A stretch of DNA of 64,000 nucleotides from an uncultured Sphingomonas sp. (GTDB taxonomy: Bacteria; Pseudomonadota; Alphaproteobacteria; Sphingomonadales; Sphingomonadaceae): positions 62,001 through 126,000 of the forward strand of contig NZ_CAJYQD010000014.1 in the NCBI RefSeq assembly GCF_913776855.1, read 5' to 3'. Numbering within the stretch: the first letter of the stretch is position 1; each line of letters opens with the position of its first letter. A model generated the notes under the pieces. That model saw only the letters and a list, made by a program, of their open reading frames with translations, searched no databases and had not been told where the DNA came from. The position numbers were made by a program, and so were the translations under genes. Below are positions 24,323 through 32,848 of this stretch, piece by piece.

Positions 24323-26361
24323 CAGAGGCTTTCGCGCTTGAGGAGTCGGAAATTGTCGACGGCACCGGATCCACTGAGCCGGAAACCGTGGCGGACGTTG
24401 GTCGCGAGGCGGGTGTCCCTAGCTTCGAAGATCAGCGTCTCGGTCGCAGCGACGATGCGGTAGACGAGGATACTCGGGCCGCAGAAGCGGACCTTCCATC
24501 GCTCGCCTGCCACCACCGGCATACTGATCAGCGGCGACAACAGCTCGGTCTGCGCAAAGACATAGGCGAGGCGCACGGTGCCGTCCCCGCCCCTCTGCAA
24601 CAGGAAATACTGGTTGAAGTTCGCGTTGCTGCGGAAGACCAGCGACGCCTCGCCGTTCCCCGGATACAGATCCGCCTCGATCTGTCCGTCGCTGAAGGTC
24701 GTGTCAACGGCGCCGCCGCTGAAGGCACCGCCCGGCTGCTTAGCGCGGCCGCCGATCCGCTGGATGCCGTTGCCATTGACCCAGGCGAAGCCCCCGGTCT
24801 CGGTGTTGCCGAGCGGCGTGCCGTCGGTACCGGTGAAAGCATCGGTCGCGGCGATCGACCACAGGCCTGTCTTGCTGTCGGCAATCGCCATGGCGGTACG
24901 GGTGGCGCCCAGGCCGTGCGTCGCATCGTCGTTGGCATGGGCGATCATCATCTGGCGGACCGCTTCGGTGTCCGTGCCGTCGCTGGCGGTCAGCGACCGC
25001 GGGAAATTGGTCATGTCGAGCAGTTCTTCCTGGGTAAGGCTGCGGGGCAGGGTCAGCAGCGCGCGGATCGCGCCGTTCAGCGCGGCCTCGGCGGTTCCGC
25101 GAATGCCGAGCCACAGGGTGCGCAGCACTGCCGGGCGGGTCACCGCCAACGTCAGCACGGTCGTGCCGTTGAACACGGCGGTCACTTGCGGCCCGCGCAC
25201 GCTGACCGCGCAGCGCAGCGCGCCGCCGGCATGGACGGGACCGACCGCGCGGCGGGCAGCGCCAGCGTTCATCACTTCGAGCGCAAGGCGACCGGCGGCA
25301 TCGCGCAGCAGCATGACGCGGTCGCTGGGCGCGGTGCCGATCAGGGAGAAGATGGCATTTTCCAGCGTCTCGGCCCGGCGCATGTCGACGGCGGCGAAAA
25401 TGGTGAAATCGCCATCGGGCGCAAAGGCGATCGAGGCGGCATCGATCGCGCGCGCCGCGCCGATCGCGGCTGTGTCGATATAGCTGGTGACGATCGCGCC
25501 GGGTTCCGCCTGGACGGCGGACAGGTCGAAAGCGGCAGCGCCGCCGGCGGGAAAGGCATCTGCGCCGTCATCGGCCAGCGCGTGGATCCGCACGGTGGCG
25601 GTCCCGGCGTTGGCGATCGTCGCGACCAGGCGCCAGCTGCCGAAAGCGCCGGGATCGACCCATGCGGTAACGCCGGCGTCGGCCGAGATCACGATGCCGG
25701 CGACGATGTCGTACACGACCTTGCGGGTAACGCCGCCGGATTCGATCTGCAGACCGACCCGCCGCACCCCGGCCGCACGGGCGTAGCACGACACGGTGCC
25801 GACGCTTTCCATGACCTGTCCGACGAAGTGAAATCCGGCGCTGACCGGTGTGACACGGGTCATCGCCCCGAAGGGGCCTGCGCCGGCCGCCTGCAGGGTC
25901 ACCCCCGTCTTGGTCCACAGCGCGCTGGCGAAATCATTGCCCGGCCGCGCCGAATTCGAGGACGCATCCTCGATCAGCAGTCCGGCGTCGGTGATGCGGG
26001 GCGTGCCGGCAGGGAATGCGAGAAGCGGGCCGGACGCCGTGGGGGCGGTGGCCGCACCGGCGCGGGTGTAGGACCAGGGCGTGTCCTGCAGTGTCGGACG
26101 CTTGATGAAGCCGCTGCGCTGGACGCCCTCGCTGAAGGCCCATTCGCTTGACCGGTCGGTGAAAAGCGCCGCAGCCATCGCATTGGTGATGCCGTACAGG
26201 ACCGCGCGCGCGCGGGTCGCATCGCGTCGGCCTTCGAGGTCGGCGAGCAGGGCGCGCAGGCGGTCGAGCGTGACGCGCCGGGTATCGCCGCCCTGCACGA
26301 CGGGCAGGATTTCGTCACCGACCAGCGGAGCGACGTCGGGGAGTGTGGATAGCTTCGCCAT
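24322..26361 (-). CDS. Large tail/spike-fibre protein with LamG-like domains
   Basis: A 679-aa probable receptor-binding protein. Residues 1-80 form a virion-attachment-like segment (LSTLPDVAPLVGDEILPVVQGGDTRRV). Residues about 130-300 resemble a phage spike-fibre jelly-roll domain (NDFASALWTKTGVTL, WRLVATIANAGTATVRIH). Residues about 305-450 look LamG/concanavalin-like (FTIFAAVDM to IRALLTLP), and a second lectin-like module lies at about 520-675. Such domains bind polysaccharide. It follows fibre gene H by 3 bp and precedes the transglutaminase-like gene, forming an adsorption module. Confidence 0.7.
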   Translation of the reverse strand: MAKLSTLPDVAPLVGDEILPVVQGGDTRRVTLDRLRALLADLEGRRDATRARAVLYGITNAMAAALFTDRSSEWAFSEGVQRSGFIKRPTLQDTPWSYTRAGAATAPTASGPLLAFPAGTPRITDAGLLIEDASSNSARPGNDFASALWTKTGVTLQAAGAGPFGAMTRVTPVSAGFHFVGQVMESVGTVSCYARAAGVRRVGLQIESGGVTRKVVYDIVAGIVISADAGVTAWVDPGAFGSWRLVATIANAGTATVRIHALADDGADAFPAGGAAAFDLSAVQAEPGAIVTSYIDTAAIGAARAIDAASIAFAPDGDFTIFAAVDMRRAETLENAIFSLIGTAPSDRVMLLRDAAGRLALEVMNAGAARRAVGPVHAGGALRCAVSVRGPQVTAVFNGTTVLTLAVTRPAVLRTLWLGIRGTAEAALNGAIRALLTLPRSLTQEELLDMTNFPRSLTASDGTDTEAVRQMMIAHANDDATHGLGATRTAMAIADSKTGLWSIAATDAFTGTDGTPLGNTETGGFAWVNGNGIQRIGGRAKQPGGAFSGGAVDTTFSDGQIEADLYPGNGEASLVFRSNANFNQYFLLQRGGDGTVRLAYVFAQTELLSPLISMPVVAGERWKVRFCGPSILVYRIVAATETLIFEARDTRLATNVRHGFRLSGSGAVDNFRLLKRESL

Positions 26362-26364
26362 GGA

Positions 26365-27372
26365 TCAGGCTCCCGTCGCTTGCCATTCGAAGCCCGACAG
26401 CCCGCCATTGTCGTCGTCGGAAGCATATTGGACGACGAAGCCTTCGCGGGTCGGCTCACCCGCCAGCTGCACGAAATAGTCGTCATTCGTCGTCGGGGCG
26501 GAGATGAAGGGGGTGAGCGAGATCGAATAGCAGGCGGTCGGGAAGGGCGTGTCGAAGGTGATGGGTACGGTGATCTCGCTGCTCGCCCGCTGGCGATGCC
26601 TGCCCCATTTGTCGATGCGGCCACCGGGCAGGGTGTAGCTGCCGGTCGGGCCGATGACGTTACCGAGCGCACCGAAGCTGGCGGGCGTCACGGCGGCATT
26701 GGCGGCGGTGGCGGTGCGCAGCTGCTCACCGGTCGCGGCCGGGACCGAGATGGTCCGGTCGGTGGTCAGCGCACCGCCGCCCAGCGCCAAGCCGGCGGTG
26801 TCGAGCCGGCGCCCGGCGGGCATATAGCCTGCGAGCAGCGCGACCAGGCGGCGGGCAAGGGTGAAGGGGGAGACGATACGGCGCGGGTCGGTGCCGGCGG
26901 CGACCTCCTCCTCGGTCGCGATCTCAGCGACGCCTTCGCGCTCGGTGGTCGCGGGAGGCAGCAGGAAATTGGTGTCGCCGAAGGTCAGCAGCGCCGGATC
27001 GCCGGTCGGAAACGCGATGTCGATCGCGAGGTGCATGTCCGACTTCGTCGATTTCTCGAAGATCGCATCGACCTGCCCATAGGTCGCGAACAGCGTCCCA
27101 TCGGCGAGGAAAAGCCCGATGCCGCGCACCGTATAGGACAGCGGTTCCGCGTCGCGGATGACCATATGGACGATGCTGTCGCCGACCTGGTCGCCCGAGA
27201 TCGTCGTCAGGCGGCGGAATTCACCGGGCAGCGCGGTGAGCGTCGGCGCGGCGACAAATTCGGTGGCGGTCAGGCCGACCGAGCTGACCGAAAGGTCGAC
27301 GTCGTCGCCGAGCTGCGCGGCGGTGTAGCGCATCAGCCCAGCCTGGGTGATGGTGAGCGGTAGCGCGGTCAT
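26365..27372 (-). CDS. H: Tail fibre protein gpH-like with gp53-like C-terminus
   Basis: A 335-aa tail fibre, shorter than P2 H. The N-terminus (LPLTITQAGLMRYTAAQLGDDVDL) is the conserved P2-type fibre attachment domain. The C-terminus (WGRHRQRASSEITVPITFDTPFPTACYSI) is a gp53-like fibre tip fold. The ATG at 27372 overlaps the gpI stop. It is the third gene of the J-I-H unit. No separate fibre-assembly chaperone (P2 G) follows. Confidence 0.85.
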   Translation of the reverse strand: MTALPLTITQAGLMRYTAAQLGDDVDLSVSSVGLTATEFVAAPTLTALPGEFRRLTTISGDQVGDSIVHMVIRDAEPLSYTVRGIGLFLADGTLFATYGQVDAIFEKSTKSDMHLAIDIAFPTGDPALLTFGDTNFLLPPATTEREGVAEIATEEEVAAGTDPRRIVSPFTLARRLVALLAGYMPAGRRLDTAGLALGGGALTTDRTISVPAATGEQLRTATAANAAVTPASFGALGNVIGPTGSYTLPGGRIDKWGRHRQRASSEITVPITFDTPFPTACYSISLTPFISAPTTNDDYFVQLAGEPTREGFVVQYASDDDNGGLSGFEWQATGA

Positions 27373-28037
27373 GGTCGGGTGTCCCAAAAGCTGCCGGCGG
27401 AATCCTGAAGCGGTTCGCCGTCCTCGGTCTGGAGGTAGGCGGCCCAGTCAGGGCTGGTGTCGAAGGCGGCGGCAGCGGGCAGGCGCGCCGATCCGACCAT
27501 CCGTCCGACGCCCTGGATGCCGATCGCCGCCGCCGCCTCGATCATCTGGACGAGCCGGAAATGCTCACGCACCGGCTTCACCCGGCGCACCTCGCGGATG
27601 ATGGCGTCGGCAAAGGCGGCGGTTGCGCGGCGTCCGCCGGTCCCGGCCGCGCCGGCGGCGATCGGCAGGCGGATTTCGAAGGTGTGCGGCGTGCCGCGCG
27701 GGGTGGTCTCGTGCCACTCGACCAGCGTCAGCAGGTCATCGAAGCGCGACAGGATCGATTCGACCGAGGCGCGGGTGCCCTTTCGCCGGTGCAGGTCGAT
27801 CGACGCGGCGACGGCGGCGCGCTTGGCCGCCTCGCTCCAGTCGGCATCCCATGCGTCGACCGAGAACCCCCATGCCAGCCATGGCAGCAGCTCGATCGCG
27901 ATGGTCGCCGGTTCGACCAGCGTCTCGATCGGCACGAGGATCTTGTCGTCGCGCGCGGTGGCACGCTCGACCGCGCGTTCGAGCGCGGTCGCATTGGGCG
28001 GCAGGATGGTGGCGAATTCAGTCGTCATAGCCGCCAT
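27369..28037 (-). CDS. I: Baseplate protein gpI
   Basis: A 222-aa P2 gpI-family protein (LPPNATALERAVERATA, LLPWLAWGFSVDAWDADWSEAAKRA, LHRRKGTRASVESIL are characteristic). It links the baseplate wedge to the tail fibre. The ATG at 28037 overlaps the J stop by 20 bp. ATG 28028 is an alternative start. Confidence 0.93.
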   Translation of the reverse strand: MAAMTTEFATILPPNATALERAVERATARDDKILVPIETLVEPATIAIELLPWLAWGFSVDAWDADWSEAAKRAAVAASIDLHRRKGTRASVESILSRFDDLLTLVEWHETTPRGTPHTFEIRLPIAAGAAGTGGRRATAAFADAIIREVRRVKPVREHFRLVQMIEAAAAIGIQGVGRMVGSARLPAAAAFDTSPDWAAYLQTEDGEPLQDSAGSFWDTRP

Positions 28038-28899
28038 GGGCGATGGTGACGGCGGTGCAGTGCGCGGTCTGGGTGGCGTCGCAGACGATGGTGGCGGTGG
28101 GCGAGGCCAGCTCGACGCGCTGGATGCCGGGCACGGTCAGCGCGGCGTAGAGGCCCGACAGCGTGACGTCGCGGCCGAGGCGGCGGCAGTCCGCGAGATA
28201 GGTGTCGAGATCGGTGCGCGCCGTCTTCAGCAGCAACTCGCGGTCGGGACCGGCGAAGGTGTAGAGCGTGGCGTCGACCGCGAACGGGCGGATGGTAGCG
28301 GAGGCGACGGTGACCAGGTCGCCCATCGGACGTACATCGCGCGCCGCGACCCGCGCTTTGACCTTGGCAAGCAACTCGGCCGATGCAGTACCGTTGCCGC
28401 TGCGCGCCAGCACTGTCACCAGCACCTCCCCCGGCGCGGGCGAGCTGGCCGAGGCGTCGAGCACATCGGCGTCCGCCGACTTGGCGTGGGCGACATAGGC
28501 CAGCTCAGGCCCGGCGACCGAGAAGCCTTCGGGGGCGAGGACGATGCGCTGGCGCAGCGCGTCGTCGCTCTCCATCACCAGCGGGTCGGCCGACAGCTGC
28601 AGGCGGGCGACGCCGACCAGCGCGCCGAGATGGTCGAGGTTGCCGCCGGTGGCGAAGGCGACCAGCTGTTGCCGGGCGCGGTCGTTATACTCGGCGCGCT
28701 TCAGCAGCTCGCGGTACGCCAGCGCCTGGAGCAGCAGCATCAGCGGTTCGTCGTCGATCGTCGCGTCGAACGCCGGCCAGTATCGCTTAAGCGCTACGAC
28801 CATATCGGCGACGATCGCATCGAACGTCAGCTGCTCGACCAGCACCGGCGGGGGCAGGCGCGACAGGTCGACCGAGGTGGAGGCAGCGGAAGTGGACAT
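28018..28899 (-). CDS. J: Baseplate wedge protein gpJ
   Basis: A 293-aa baseplate wedge protein (DLSRLPPPVLVEQLTFDAI, LLLQALAYRELLKRAEYNDRARQQLVAFATGGNLDHLGALVGVAR). I take ATG 28899. The frame is open upstream into the dyad but is not conserved-looking there. The start is 59 bp from the dyad centre, so J heads its own late transcript, whereas in P2 V and W lie before J. Confidence 0.92.
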   Translation of the reverse strand: MSTSAASTSVDLSRLPPPVLVEQLTFDAIVADMVVALKRYWPAFDATIDDEPLMLLLQALAYRELLKRAEYNDRARQQLVAFATGGNLDHLGALVGVARLQLSADPLVMESDDALRQRIVLAPEGFSVAGPELAYVAHAKSADADVLDASASSPAPGEVLVTVLARSGNGTASAELLAKVKARVAARDVRPMGDLVTVASATIRPFAVDATLYTFAGPDRELLLKTARTDLDTYLADCRRLGRDVTLSGLYAALTVPGIQRVELASPTATIVCDATQTAHCTAVTIAHGGYDD

Positions 28900-28943
28900 T
28901 GCCGGCCATGTCGGCGGGGCACCGTGGCGGGGGCTAGGGTGCC

Positions 28944-28972
28944 GCAATCGTAGAGACGCACTCTACCATTGC
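28944..28972 (-). promoter_or_regulatory. Ogr-like dyad, copy 3, upstream of J
   Basis: GTAGAG-ACGCA-CTCTAC with outer arms GCAATC and CATTGC (one mismatch). It lies between the S stop and the J start, centred 59 bp from the J ATG. Confidence 0.72.
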
Positions 28973-28976
28973 CGGG

Positions 28977-29654
28977 TCAGGAGACGCCGTCGACCAGCGC
29001 CGCCATGAAGGCTTCCGCAACCATCGTCCGGTCCGCCTCCGTCAGGCCCAGCAGGCGGCGGCGGGCGTAGCGCACCGGCCTGGCCTTCAGTGCCGGCTTG
29101 TCGGTCAGGCCGTCCTGATGGATCCGCGCGACCCGCGCGGCCTGACCCGTAAAGCCGATCCACGCCTCGCGGTCGGTCGCGCCTTCCTTCAGGTGGCGCG
29201 GCGACAGCAGCTTGCGGAACATGGCTTTCCTGCGGATGTGACCCTTACGGCGCAGGCGGCCGGCGCCAGCGTTTTCCTGCCCCGCTTCGACGGGTAGTTC
29301 CTGTCCGATGCGGTCGTGATGGAACGAACGGATGCCACCGGCTTCGATATCGAAGCCGGTGATGAGCGGACCGTCGAGAACCCAGCTCTTCAGGTATACG
29401 ACGCGCGGGTTCGCATCGTCCTTGGGGTAGAGGAACCGGCGGGCGCGATTGCCACGAATCGGCTCGGGGCGCTTGCGGCGCGGCGCGAAGCCCGACCCAT
29501 CGGGGTTCTGCTGACGTTGAATCCGCGCGCGCTGACTGGCGCGGACCTTCTTGGCGACGCTGCGCATGAGGCCGCGACGGGAGGACGCGTCGAGGTTACG
29601 CAACAGCGCGGTCGCCAGCGCTTCGATCTGCAGCAGGTCACCGTCGTCGGTCAT
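28977..29654 (-). CDS. S: Tail completion protein gpS
   Basis: A 225-aa P2 gpS / phage virion morphogenesis family protein (ALATALLRNLDASSRRGLMRSVAKKVRASQRARI). It is longer than P2 S (about 150 aa) because of a basic, unordered insertion (about residues 55-160). The C-terminal half keeps ARVARIHQDGLTDKP and VRYARRRLLGLTEADR. It overlaps the R stop, and the next dyad lies directly behind it. Confidence 0.88.
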   Translation of the reverse strand: MTDDGDLLQIEALATALLRNLDASSRRGLMRSVAKKVRASQRARIQRQQNPDGSGFAPRRKRPEPIRGNRARRFLYPKDDANPRVVYLKSWVLDGPLITGFDIEAGGIRSFHHDRIGQELPVEAGQENAGAGRLRRKGHIRRKAMFRKLLSPRHLKEGATDREAWIGFTGQAARVARIHQDGLTDKPALKARPVRYARRRLLGLTEADRTMVAEAFMAALVDGVS

Positions 29655-30121
29655 GCCGGGACAATCGTCATGCCATCATTGAGCAAGCCCTGCACCAGCG
29701 AGACGCCGCAGACGCCGGGGAAGGCGTCGGCAATGATCGGCTCGGGCACATGGGTCGGCACGAACTCGGCCTTGCCAGTCCGCTTGACCAGGACAAGTTC
29801 CGACAGCTCCAGATCGATCGACACGTCGGCCGTATCAGCATCGAGCAGTTCGCTTTCGAAGGTGAACGGCTCGTGCGGCGCGCGGTCGAGAAGTTCGGGC
29901 TGCTGTTCCGCGATCCATGCCAGGATCGGGATCATCAGCGCGTCGACCGATCCGGCATAGCCCTGCACGACCAGGTTGAGCGTGTAGTGATATTTGAAGG
30001 TCAGGTTGGCGCCGCGCCGACATTCGACGCGCCCGCGGTCGATGAAAGTGGCGAGCTTTTCCGTCTGGCCGACCAGCGCGGTGGCGTAGAGGAGCTGGCG
30101 CAGGGTCTCTGGCTTTTGCAT
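29651..30121 (-). CDS. R: Tail completion protein gpR
   Basis: A 156-aa P2 gpR-family protein (KPETLRQLLYATALV, FIDRGRVECRRGANLTFKYHYTLNLVVQGY), needed to finish the tail for head joining. The ATG at 30121 overlaps the SGNH hydrolase stop, showing that R is coupled to the inserted spike/hydrolase pair. Confidence 0.9.
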   Translation of the reverse strand: MQKPETLRQLLYATALVGQTEKLATFIDRGRVECRRGANLTFKYHYTLNLVVQGYAGSVDALMIPILAWIAEQQPELLDRAPHEPFTFESELLDADTADVSIDLELSELVLVKRTGKAEFVPTHVPEPIIADAFPGVCGVSLVQGLLNDGMTIVPA

Positions 30122-31263
30122 CAGAAGCGCAGCGCCCGGTAATGGGTCGCCGCCTCCCATAGCTGCGCCCAGGTGGCGGCGTGGACATTGTCGGGGAGTG
30201 CCCCCGATGCATTGGCACCGGCACGGCCGCCGAGCAGCGCTTCTTCGTCGAGGAACAGCGCGCCCATCTGCAACGCGATCCGCAGCGCGGTGGAGCGCCA
30301 CTGCAGGCGGGTTGCGTCGGCGCCATAGGCAGGCGAGGCGCCACCGATCGACGGCCAGATCAGCACGGCGGTGCCGGTCAGCTTCACCTTGGCGATAAGC
30401 GCGCGGATATTCGCTTCCCATGCTGCCATGGTGACGCCGGTGTTGATGTCATTGGTGCCGAGCTTGATGAAGCCAAGATGCGGCGCATAGCTGCCCAGCG
30501 CATTGAGCGGCGACGCGGGCTTCGACACACCGGCCTGCACGACGCTGGTCGTGCCGTAGATGCTAAAGTTGGCGACCTCGATGCCGGGCAGCGCGCTGTC
30601 CCATGCCACCGTGCCGGCGACCGAAACAAAGCCGCCGCTCGCATAGCTGTACAGGATCGGGTCGGCCGACTTCGTCGCAAAGACCACCTCCGACCGGATG
30701 AAGCCTTCCGCCAGCGCGGTATTGATCGTGAAGGTTTCGGCACCCTTTGCGATCTTGATCTGTCCGCCGCCCGTGCTGGTGCGGAGGAAGATCGAGGCCC
30801 GGTCGATCGCGCGCGATGGCTGGAAATTGCCGACTCCGGTGCCCGTCCCCGCTGCAACGCAGGGGCCACCGAGCGACACCTCGCCGCCGCCCCAGCCCGT
30901 GAAGCCGCTGCGGCGTGGGTCATAGGCGGTCATCGCCGCCATCGACTGCATCCCGGCCGTCCCAAACCAGCTGTCACGGATGGAGAATCCGTCCGTCGCC
31001 ATCATCGCGGCAAACTGAGACGGCCACGACTTCGGGAAGGCGCCGTCCATGCGCTGCGACCCCGTGCCGGCACCGGCGCCGGCTGTCTTGCTGTCGCCGA
31101 CACAGGCGACACGCACGACGTCGGCCGCGCCGCCCTTCAGCTTGGCAAGCATCGACCGCCACGCGGCGGTGTTGTCAGCCGTCGCATTGAGGACGGTCGG
31201 CGGGGCCGCGCCGATCGCGGCGAGCATCTTCAGGCTCGCGCCGCCCATGTTGCCGCTGGCCAT
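30121..31263 (-). CDS. SGNH/GDSL-type hydrolase in the late operon
   Basis: A 380-aa SGNH-fold esterase. Block I is VGDSKTAGAG with nucleophile Ser58. LGTNDIN is the block III Asn region. DNVHAA near residues 358-361 gives the Asp-x2-His dyad. The long beta-rich middle (about 110-250) may bind carbohydrate. ATG 31263 is the sensible start; the longer frame upstream is a shadow. It lies between spike-base and R genes with 2-bp and overlapping junctions. Known phage SGNH proteins deacetylate surface polysaccharides, and the same use here is inferred. Confidence 0.8.
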   Translation of the reverse strand: MASGNMGGASLKMLAAIGAAPPTVLNATADNTAAWRSMLAKLKGGAADVVRVACVGDSKTAGAGAGTGSQRMDGAFPKSWPSQFAAMMATDGFSIRDSWFGTAGMQSMAAMTAYDPRRSGFTGWGGGEVSLGGPCVAAGTGTGVGNFQPSRAIDRASIFLRTSTGGGQIKIAKGAETFTINTALAEGFIRSEVVFATKSADPILYSYASGGFVSVAGTVAWDSALPGIEVANFSIYGTTSVVQAGVSKPASPLNALGSYAPHLGFIKLGTNDINTGVTMAAWEANIRALIAKVKLTGTAVLIWPSIGGASPAYGADATRLQWRSTALRIALQMGALFLDEEALLGGRAGANASGALPDNVHAATWAQLWEAATHYRALRF

Positions 31264-31265
31264 GC

Positions 31266-31619
31266 TCAGCCCTCCGCGATCATGGCGGTGGCGGTGGTGC
31301 CGGTTGCACGGACATATTGCGGGCGAACGCCGATATAGCTGGCGTCGGCCAGATTGCGGTACGTCACGTCCGCCGCCGACCCGACCGCACGGAGGGTGAC
31401 GTCGCCGCCGGTGCCGACGAAGATACCGCGTGGCACCGGATTGAGCGCCACCGTGTCGCTCGGCACCACCGCCGTCGCGGTGCGGGCGGGCAGGATGGCG
31501 TCGACCAGTGCCTTCAGCCGGCCGAGCAAGGTGAGCGGATTGGGTGTGTCGATCACCTGGCCAAAGGGTTGGCTGGCCAGCTCGGCGGCGGCGGCGCGTT
31601 CTGCGGGAGTGGACTTCAC
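31266..31619 (-). CDS. Spike base protein, RCAP_rcc01079-like
   Basis: A 117-aa protein. Residues 45-115 follow the pattern of the Rhodobacter gene transfer agent spike-base family as I remember it (VVPSDTVALNPVPRGIFVG, TGGDVTLRA, then VRPQYVRATGTTATAMIAE). In the GTA such proteins sit on head spikes that aid capsule binding. It overlaps Rz1 by 4 bp and is followed 2 bp later by the SGNH hydrolase, suggesting a two-gene spike module. Its place in this virion (head or tail) is unknown. Confidence 0.65.
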   Translation of the reverse strand: MKSTPAERAAAAELASQPFGQVIDTPNPLTLLGRLKALVDAILPARTATAVVPSDTVALNPVPRGIFVGTGGDVTLRAVGSAADVTYRNLADASYIGVRPQYVRATGTTATAMIAEG

Positions 31620-31945
31620 TGGACGGGTTCCTTGCAGGCGGTTGCGTCATGCCAGCCAATGAGGCGCAGCAGCTGGTCGCGGGTGTCGCGCAGCGCGGTC
31701 GCCATGCGGATCGTCGCGGCGCGGACGGTGGCGGGCATCGTCGCTTCGGCATCGGCAGGATAGCCGACCGGTGCGACCGGGCAGCGCAGCAGCTCGGCCG
31801 GCGGCGTGTCACGGATCTCGACGGCGACGGGCACCGACCTAGCGATCGGCGGGTTGAGCGCGCAGCCCGGCAAGGTCATTAAGAGCAACGAACCAATCGC
31901 CATCGACGCGATTCGCGCCATTGGCTTGCGCTTCGATCTTTGCAT
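31616..31945 (-). CDS. Rz1-like outer-membrane spanin lipoprotein
   Basis: A protein of about 109 aa with a basic N-terminus, a hydrophobic segment and the lipobox LPGC (MARIASMAIGSLLLMTLPGCALNPP). That predicts an outer-membrane lipoprotein. It overlaps the end of the Rz frame by about 107 bp in another frame, the usual Rz/Rz1 architecture. ATG 31921 is an equally likely start. The mature part is short, contains several prolines, and then becomes helical. Confidence 0.75.
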   Translation of the reverse strand: MQRSKRKPMARIASMAIGSLLLMTLPGCALNPPIARSVPVAVEIRDTPPAELLRCPVAPVGYPADAEATMPATVRAATIRMATALRDTRDQLLRLIGWHDATACKEPVQ

Positions 31946-32348
31946 CGGCGGCTTCCATTCTGAGGGTGGCGGCGCGCGCGGCCTCGGCGGCGGCGCGAGC
32001 GTGGGCGGCATAGGTACGGGTGCGGGCGTCGCGGTCGCGCATCGCCGCCGCCAGCTTGTCGGCGGTCATGCGGTCGCTATCGGCGCGGAAGGCGGCGAGA
32101 TTGGTGATCGCCGCCTTGCAGCGTTCGCCGGTGGCGTACTTCACGCGCTTGCCGTCGACTGTTTCGACCGAGGCGGCATAGGTGCTGCCGGCGGCGGCGC
32201 AGGCGATCTCCGACCATTGAAGCGCGCGGTCGCGCTCGCCGGTCACCCGCGACCACTGAACGTAGAGGAAGGCTGCGGCGGCGCCGACGGCGATCAAGGT
32301 GAGCCACTGGCGGTGCCGGCCGAGGGCAGCGAGGACGGCGGCGATCAT
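31839..32348 (-). CDS. Rz-like inner-membrane spanin
   Basis: A 169-aa type II membrane protein. One transmembrane helix lies near the N-terminus (LTLIAVGAAAAFLYVQW), followed by a long Ala/Arg/Glu coiled-coil (about residues 80-140). That is the i-spanin pattern, which fuses inner and outer membranes at lysis with Rz1. The ATG overlaps the lysozyme stop. The longer frame upstream is a shadow of the lysozyme gene. Confidence 0.78.
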   Translation of the reverse strand: MIAAVLAALGRHRQWLTLIAVGAAAAFLYVQWSRVTGERDRALQWSEIACAAAGSTYAASVETVDGKRVKYATGERCKAAITNLAAFRADSDRMTADKLAAAMRDRDARTRTYAAHARAAAEAARAATLRMEAADAKIEAQANGANRVDGDWFVALNDLAGLRAQPADR

Positions 32349-32848
32349 CGCGCGTCCTTTCCAGTGCGCATCATCGCCGACAGGCGCAGCGCGCGGGCGC
32401 CGACCTGTCGCGCCCATAGCGACTTCAGCATCTGATCGGCAGCGTCCTCGAATTCGCGGCGCTCGATATGGCGCAGCGTCGTCTTGAACGGCAGCAACCG
32501 GGTAATGCCCAGGTTGAAGCACATGTTGAGCAGGACGCGCTGGCGTACATCGTCCAGGGTGCGCCACCAGCGCGAGTTACGGTCGAGGTCGCGCTCACAG
32601 GCCACGATATCGTTGGCGAACAGCGATTCCGCCTGCAGCTTGGTGACGCCGTGCCGCTTCACGTGGGCCAGCGCCTGGGCCGGCGTCTCGCAGCCGAACA
32701 GGCGTGCCTCGCTACCGGTGACACCGACGTCGTCGAGGTTGCGGCCAATACCGATGGTGAGCTTACCGGCGGTGCAGCGATACGTCTTCAGCCGCAGTCC
32801 TTCGTCGCGGGTCAGCTCGGCGACCAGCTTGTCCATCGAATAGGTCAC
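32345..32848 (-). CDS. K: Endolysin, GH24 lysozyme (E-8-C-5-T type)
   Basis: A 167-aa T4-type lysozyme that cleaves peptidoglycan. The catalytic motif reads DEGLRLKTYRCTAGKLTIGIG: Glu16, Cys25 where T4 has Asp20, and Thr31, giving E-8-C-5-T spacing. The rest (DVRQRVLLNMCFNLG) fits the family. There is no signal-anchor helix, so it needs the holin. The GTG at 32848 overlaps the holin stop; ATG 32836 is an alternative. Confidence 0.92.
   Translation of the reverse strand: MTYSMDKLVAELTRDEGLRLKTYRCTAGKLTIGIGRNLDDVGVTGSEARLFGCETPAQALAHVKRHGVTKLQAESLFANDIVACERDLDRNSRWWRTLDDVRQRVLLNMCFNLGITRLLPFKTTLRHIERREFEDAADQMLKSLWARQVGARALRLSAMMRTGKDAR

Noticed and set aside
24388..26151. 587-residue plus-strand frame opposite the spike-fibre gene
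   Set aside because: Shadow of a high-GC structural gene. The leftward frame has coupled starts and stops with its neighbours.
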